Of a DNA stretch of 5,896 bases, positions 3,928 to 5,896 are shown piece after piece. Every line of letters starts with the position of its first letter. Within the stretch, counting starts at the first letter, position 1. The notes below the pieces were generated by a model, which was not told the DNA's origin, did not search any database, and saw nothing but the letters and a program-made list of their open reading frames with translations. The translations under genes were made by a program, and so were the position numbers. This DNA comes from JAUREX01 sp044356825 (GTDB taxonomy: Bacteria > Pseudomonadota > Alphaproteobacteria > Rhodobacterales > Rhodobacteraceae), in the NCBI GenBank assembly GCA_044356825.1, contig JBIKVM010000183.1, positions 1 to 5,896 of the forward strand, read 5' to 3'.

Positions 3928-5232
3928 ATGCTCAGCACCCTGCGCAACCCCACCTTCCGCCATCTCTTTGCCGCCCAGCTTGTGGCGCTGCTGGGCACGG
4001 GGCTCGCCACGGTGGCGCTGGGACTTTTGGCCTGGCAACTGGCGGGCGACAATGCGGGCGCGGTGCTGGGGACGGCGCTGGCGATCAAGATGGTGGCCTA
4101 TGTGACGCTGGCGCCGGTGGCGGCCGCGATCGCCGAACGCCTGCCGCGCCGGGCGTTCCTGGTGGCGCTGGACGTGATCCGGGCGGGTGTGATCGCCTGC
4201 CTGCCTTTCGTCGATCAGGTCTGGCAGGTCTATGTGCTGATCTTCGCGCTGCAGGCGGCCTCGGCCGGGTTTACCCCTGCGTTTCAGGCGGTAATCCCCG
4301 ATGTGCTGAAGGACGAGGAGGAGTATACAAACGCCCTGTCGCTGCTGCGCCTGGCCGAGGATCTGGAGCAGCTTGCCTCCCCGATCCTTGCAGCGCTGCT
4401 GCTGACGGTGGTCAGCTTTCCGGTCCTGTTCGCGGGCACGGTCGCGGGCTTCGTCGCCTCGGCTCTGCTGGTCGTGACCGCGCGCCTGCCGGATCGGGCG
4501 CGGGCCGAGGGCAGTCATTTCTGGGCCGATGTCACCAAGGGCATCCGAATCTATACCCGCACGCCCCGTCTGCGCGGGCTGATGGTGATGGAGGCCGCTG
4601 TCGCCGCCGCGGGGGCGATGGTCTATGTGAACACCGTCGTTCTGGTGAAGGCCCGGCTGGGATTGGGCGAGGAAGCCGTGGCGCTCGCCTTCGCGGGATT
4701 TGGCGCGGGCTCGATGCTGGCCGCGTTCCTCTTGCCGCGCATCCTCACCCGGCTGGACGACCGTCCGGTGATGATCGGCGGTGCGGCCCTGATGGTCGCG
4801 GGCGTGGCGCTTGTGCCGCTGGTGGGCAGCCTTGCCGCGCTGATCGCGCTCTGGGCCGTCATCGGCTTTGGTTTCTCGCTGACCCAGACCCCCATCGGGC
4901 GCATCATCAACCGCTCCGCGCGCGAGGCCGACCGGGGCGCGGTCTTTGCCGCGCAGTTCGCGCTGTCGCACGCCTGCTGGCTCGTGACCTATCCGCTGGC
5001 AGGCTGGATCGGCGCGGGCGCGGGGCTGTCGATTGCGGCGCTAATCCTTGGCGCCATCGGCGCGGCGGGTGTGGTTGCAGTGCTGCGCCTTTGGCCTGCC
5101 CATGACCCCGATGCGTTCGAACACAGCCACGACAACCTCCCGCTCGATCACCCGCATCTGAAGGGGCACAGACGCCACACGCACACCTTCATGGTGGATA
5201 AGGATCATCCGAGGTGGGCGGAAAATCTCTGA
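3928..5232 (+). CDS. MFS metal exporter, NreB/NrsD-like, with His-rich C-terminal tail
   Basis: This 434-residue major facilitator has about 12 membrane segments. It begins MLSTLRNPTFRHLFAAQLV and carries a motif-A-like loop between spans 2 and 3 (AERLPRRAF). A central cytoplasmic loop near 190-210 (ARLPDRARAEGSHF) separates the two halves. The whole resembles the NreB nickel exporter group of the MFS_3/EntS-like family. The last 44 residues (391-434) contain nine His, including FEHSHD, LDHPHLKGH and RRHTHTF, the kind of tail found in NreB and NrsD. The frame is open back to 3841, but the ATG at 3928, 4 bases after the repressor's TAG, starts the conserved N-terminus. It lacks a strong ribosome site and is probably coupled to the repressor. 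Nickel is the likely substrate from the tail and the regulator; cobalt is the main alternative. Confidence 0.88.
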   Translation: MLSTLRNPTFRHLFAAQLVALLGTGLATVALGLLAWQLAGDNAGAVLGTALAIKMVAYVTLAPVAAAIAERLPRRAFLVALDVIRAGVIACLPFVDQVWQVYVLIFALQAASAGFTPAFQAVIPDVLKDEEEYTNALSLLRLAEDLEQLASPILAALLLTVVSFPVLFAGTVAGFVASALLVVTARLPDRARAEGSHFWADVTKGIRIYTRTPRLRGLMVMEAAVAAAGAMVYVNTVVLVKARLGLGEEAVALAFAGFGAGSMLAAFLLPRILTRLDDRPVMIGGAALMVAGVALVPLVGSLAALIALWAVIGFGFSLTQTPIGRIINRSAREADRGAVFAAQFALSHACWLVTYPLAGWIGAGAGLSIAALILGAIGAAGVVAVLRLWPAHDPDAFEHSHDNLPLDHPHLKGHRRHTHTFMVDKDHPRWAENL

Positions 5233-5316
5233 CTGGGGTCCACTCGCGGATGGCACGCGCAAACATCTCCGCCCCTTACCGATCCGACGAAAGCAAACGC
5301 TGACCGCAATGGGGGA

Positions 5317-5328
5317 CGAGTGGCCGCT
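5317..5328 (+). repeat. 12-base repeat CGAGTGGCCGCT, also present inverted at 1768-1779
   Basis: CGAGTGGCCGCT here is the exact reverse complement of AGCGGCCACTCG at 1768-1779. The pair brackets the cassette. At the left end the 12-mer is the 3' arm of the terminator-like hairpin; here it follows the MFS gene in the sense orientation of that transcript, but no matching 5' arm is seen close by. Confidence 0.6.
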
Positions 5329-5364
5329 ACGTGCCGCCTAATTTGATCGTCAGTGTAGGCAGAC

Positions 5365-5896
5365 CTATCCCCGCCGATAACGCCACTCGCGCGACGCCTC
5401 GCGCCCACCTTCGTCGCGACGTCGGTACCGCTCCCAGCCGTTTGTTTTGAGATAGGCGGAGACGCGCATTTGGTCGCCGCGCGTCCAGCGTGCAGGTTCG
5501 AGCCCGATTGCCTCCTCGAGGATCTCGCCCACCGAAACATCGGCCAGCGGCTCCGAGCGCAAAATGCTTTCGGTACAAGAGTTGCCGTAGTCGGGGAAGC
5601 CGTCCGAGACGGTGCGGCTCTCGTGCGTCAGCCAGTGCTCGATCAGGTCGTCCCAGGCGTCCGCCTGGTAGCGTGCTTCCTGCACGGCGGCGGCCTCGGC
5701 AAGGATTGTCGGATCGTCGATCCACCAGATCGCGCCTTCGCGGAAGCGATGGACGGCCTCGGCCCAGAGCTGGTCCCGGTCGCGGGCCAGCGCCGCGATG
5801 TCGATGGTGCCGCAGCGCAGCGGCCAGAAGCGGCGGTTGCCGGTCTCGTCGCGCAGATAGGTGTCGGGGTTCACGGTGCCTGCAAAGACGCATTGG
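5365..5896 (-). CDS. Virulence-associated E (VapE) family protein, C-terminal part
   Basis: The C-terminal 176 residues of a longer protein are visible; the frame is open through the window edge, so the GTG at 5874 and the ATG at 5893 (another frame) are not real starts. The segment begins FAGTVNPDTYLRDETGNRRF, the hallmark of PF05272 VapE/primase-helicase-like ATPases. It corresponds to the sensor region (T-x-N) and the arginine-bearing GNRRFWP motif. A helical region follows (DRDQLWAEAVHRF, then AVQEARYQADAWDDLIEHWL). Last comes a winged-helix-like tail with SVGEILEEAIG and YLKTNGWERYRRR. The stop is TAG at 5365-5367 and the C-terminus looks intact. Such proteins are encoded by prophages and phage-like islands beside replication genes. 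The MFS gene of the cassette converges on it, 132 bases away. Confidence 0.88.
   Translation of the reverse strand, partial: QCVFAGTVNPDTYLRDETGNRRFWPLRCGTIDIAALARDRDQLWAEAVHRFREGAIWWIDDPTILAEAAAVQEARYQADAWDDLIEHWLTHESRTVSDGFPDYGNSCTESILRSEPLADVSVGEILEEAIGLEPARWTRGDQMRVSAYLKTNGWERYRRRDEGGREASREWRYRRG

Noticed and set aside
3898..4971. 357-residue minus-strand frame
   Set aside because: Composition is dominated by Arg, Gln, His and Gly with no domain; it is the antisense shadow of the MFS gene in GC-rich DNA.
5216..5274. GGGCGGA / TCCGCCC inverted repeat at the end of the MFS gene as a terminator
   Set aside because: The arms are 7 bases with a 45-base loop and no T-run, and the left arm lies in the coding sequence.

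Overview
The window is about 5.9 kb of high-GC DNA. Codon choice and protein families suggest an alphaproteobacterium, most likely Rhodobacterales/Paracoccaceae; this is a judgement from family resemblance, not a search. It looks like a prophage or phage-derived element carrying a metal-handling cassette.

Layout. Both ends hold phage-type genes on the minus strand. At the right end (5896-5365) is the C-terminal part of a virulence-associated E (VapE/PF05272-like) helicase-type protein, running off the window. At the left (1279-140) is a tightly overlapped minus-strand operon: a RuvC-like resolvase, a 66-residue phage hypothetical that starts in an ATGA overlap, and a DUF6362-type protein with a helix-turn-helix-like segment. 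Positions 1-139 hold only an unresolved fragment that is open on both strands.

Between these phage genes sits a divergent five-gene cassette (1810-5232). Rightward run a CsoR/RcnR-family metal-sensing repressor (3663-3923) and, 4 bases later, an NreB/NrsD-like MFS exporter with a His-rich C-terminal tail (3928-5232). Leftward run a His-rich exported protein (3584-3228), a HupE/UreJ-like membrane protein with a signal peptide (3166-2438) and a single-span 'transmembrane anchor' protein (2421-1810). The shared 78-base control region contains a CCCCTAGGGG-centred palindrome, the expected kind of operator for a CsoR/RcnR repressor. The repressor's ligand positions read His5-Cys37-His62-Cys66, the pattern I recall for the cyanobacterial nickel sensor InrS. 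The simplest reading is a nickel (or cobalt) responsive cassette: when metal binds, the repressor leaves the operator, and efflux (MFS) plus envelope metal handling (His-rich protein, HupE-like, anchor) are switched on together.

The 530-base gene-free stretch 1280-1809 is the most unusual non-coding part. It holds about nine copies, in both orientations, of a GGTTGGGAC-type motif around an AT-rich core, a 16-base perfect direct repeat, a 25-base near-perfect palindrome, and a terminator-like hairpin at the end of the leftward cassette operon. Its position next to phage replication/recombination genes makes an origin or protein-binding iteron array worth testing, but nothing in the window proves it.
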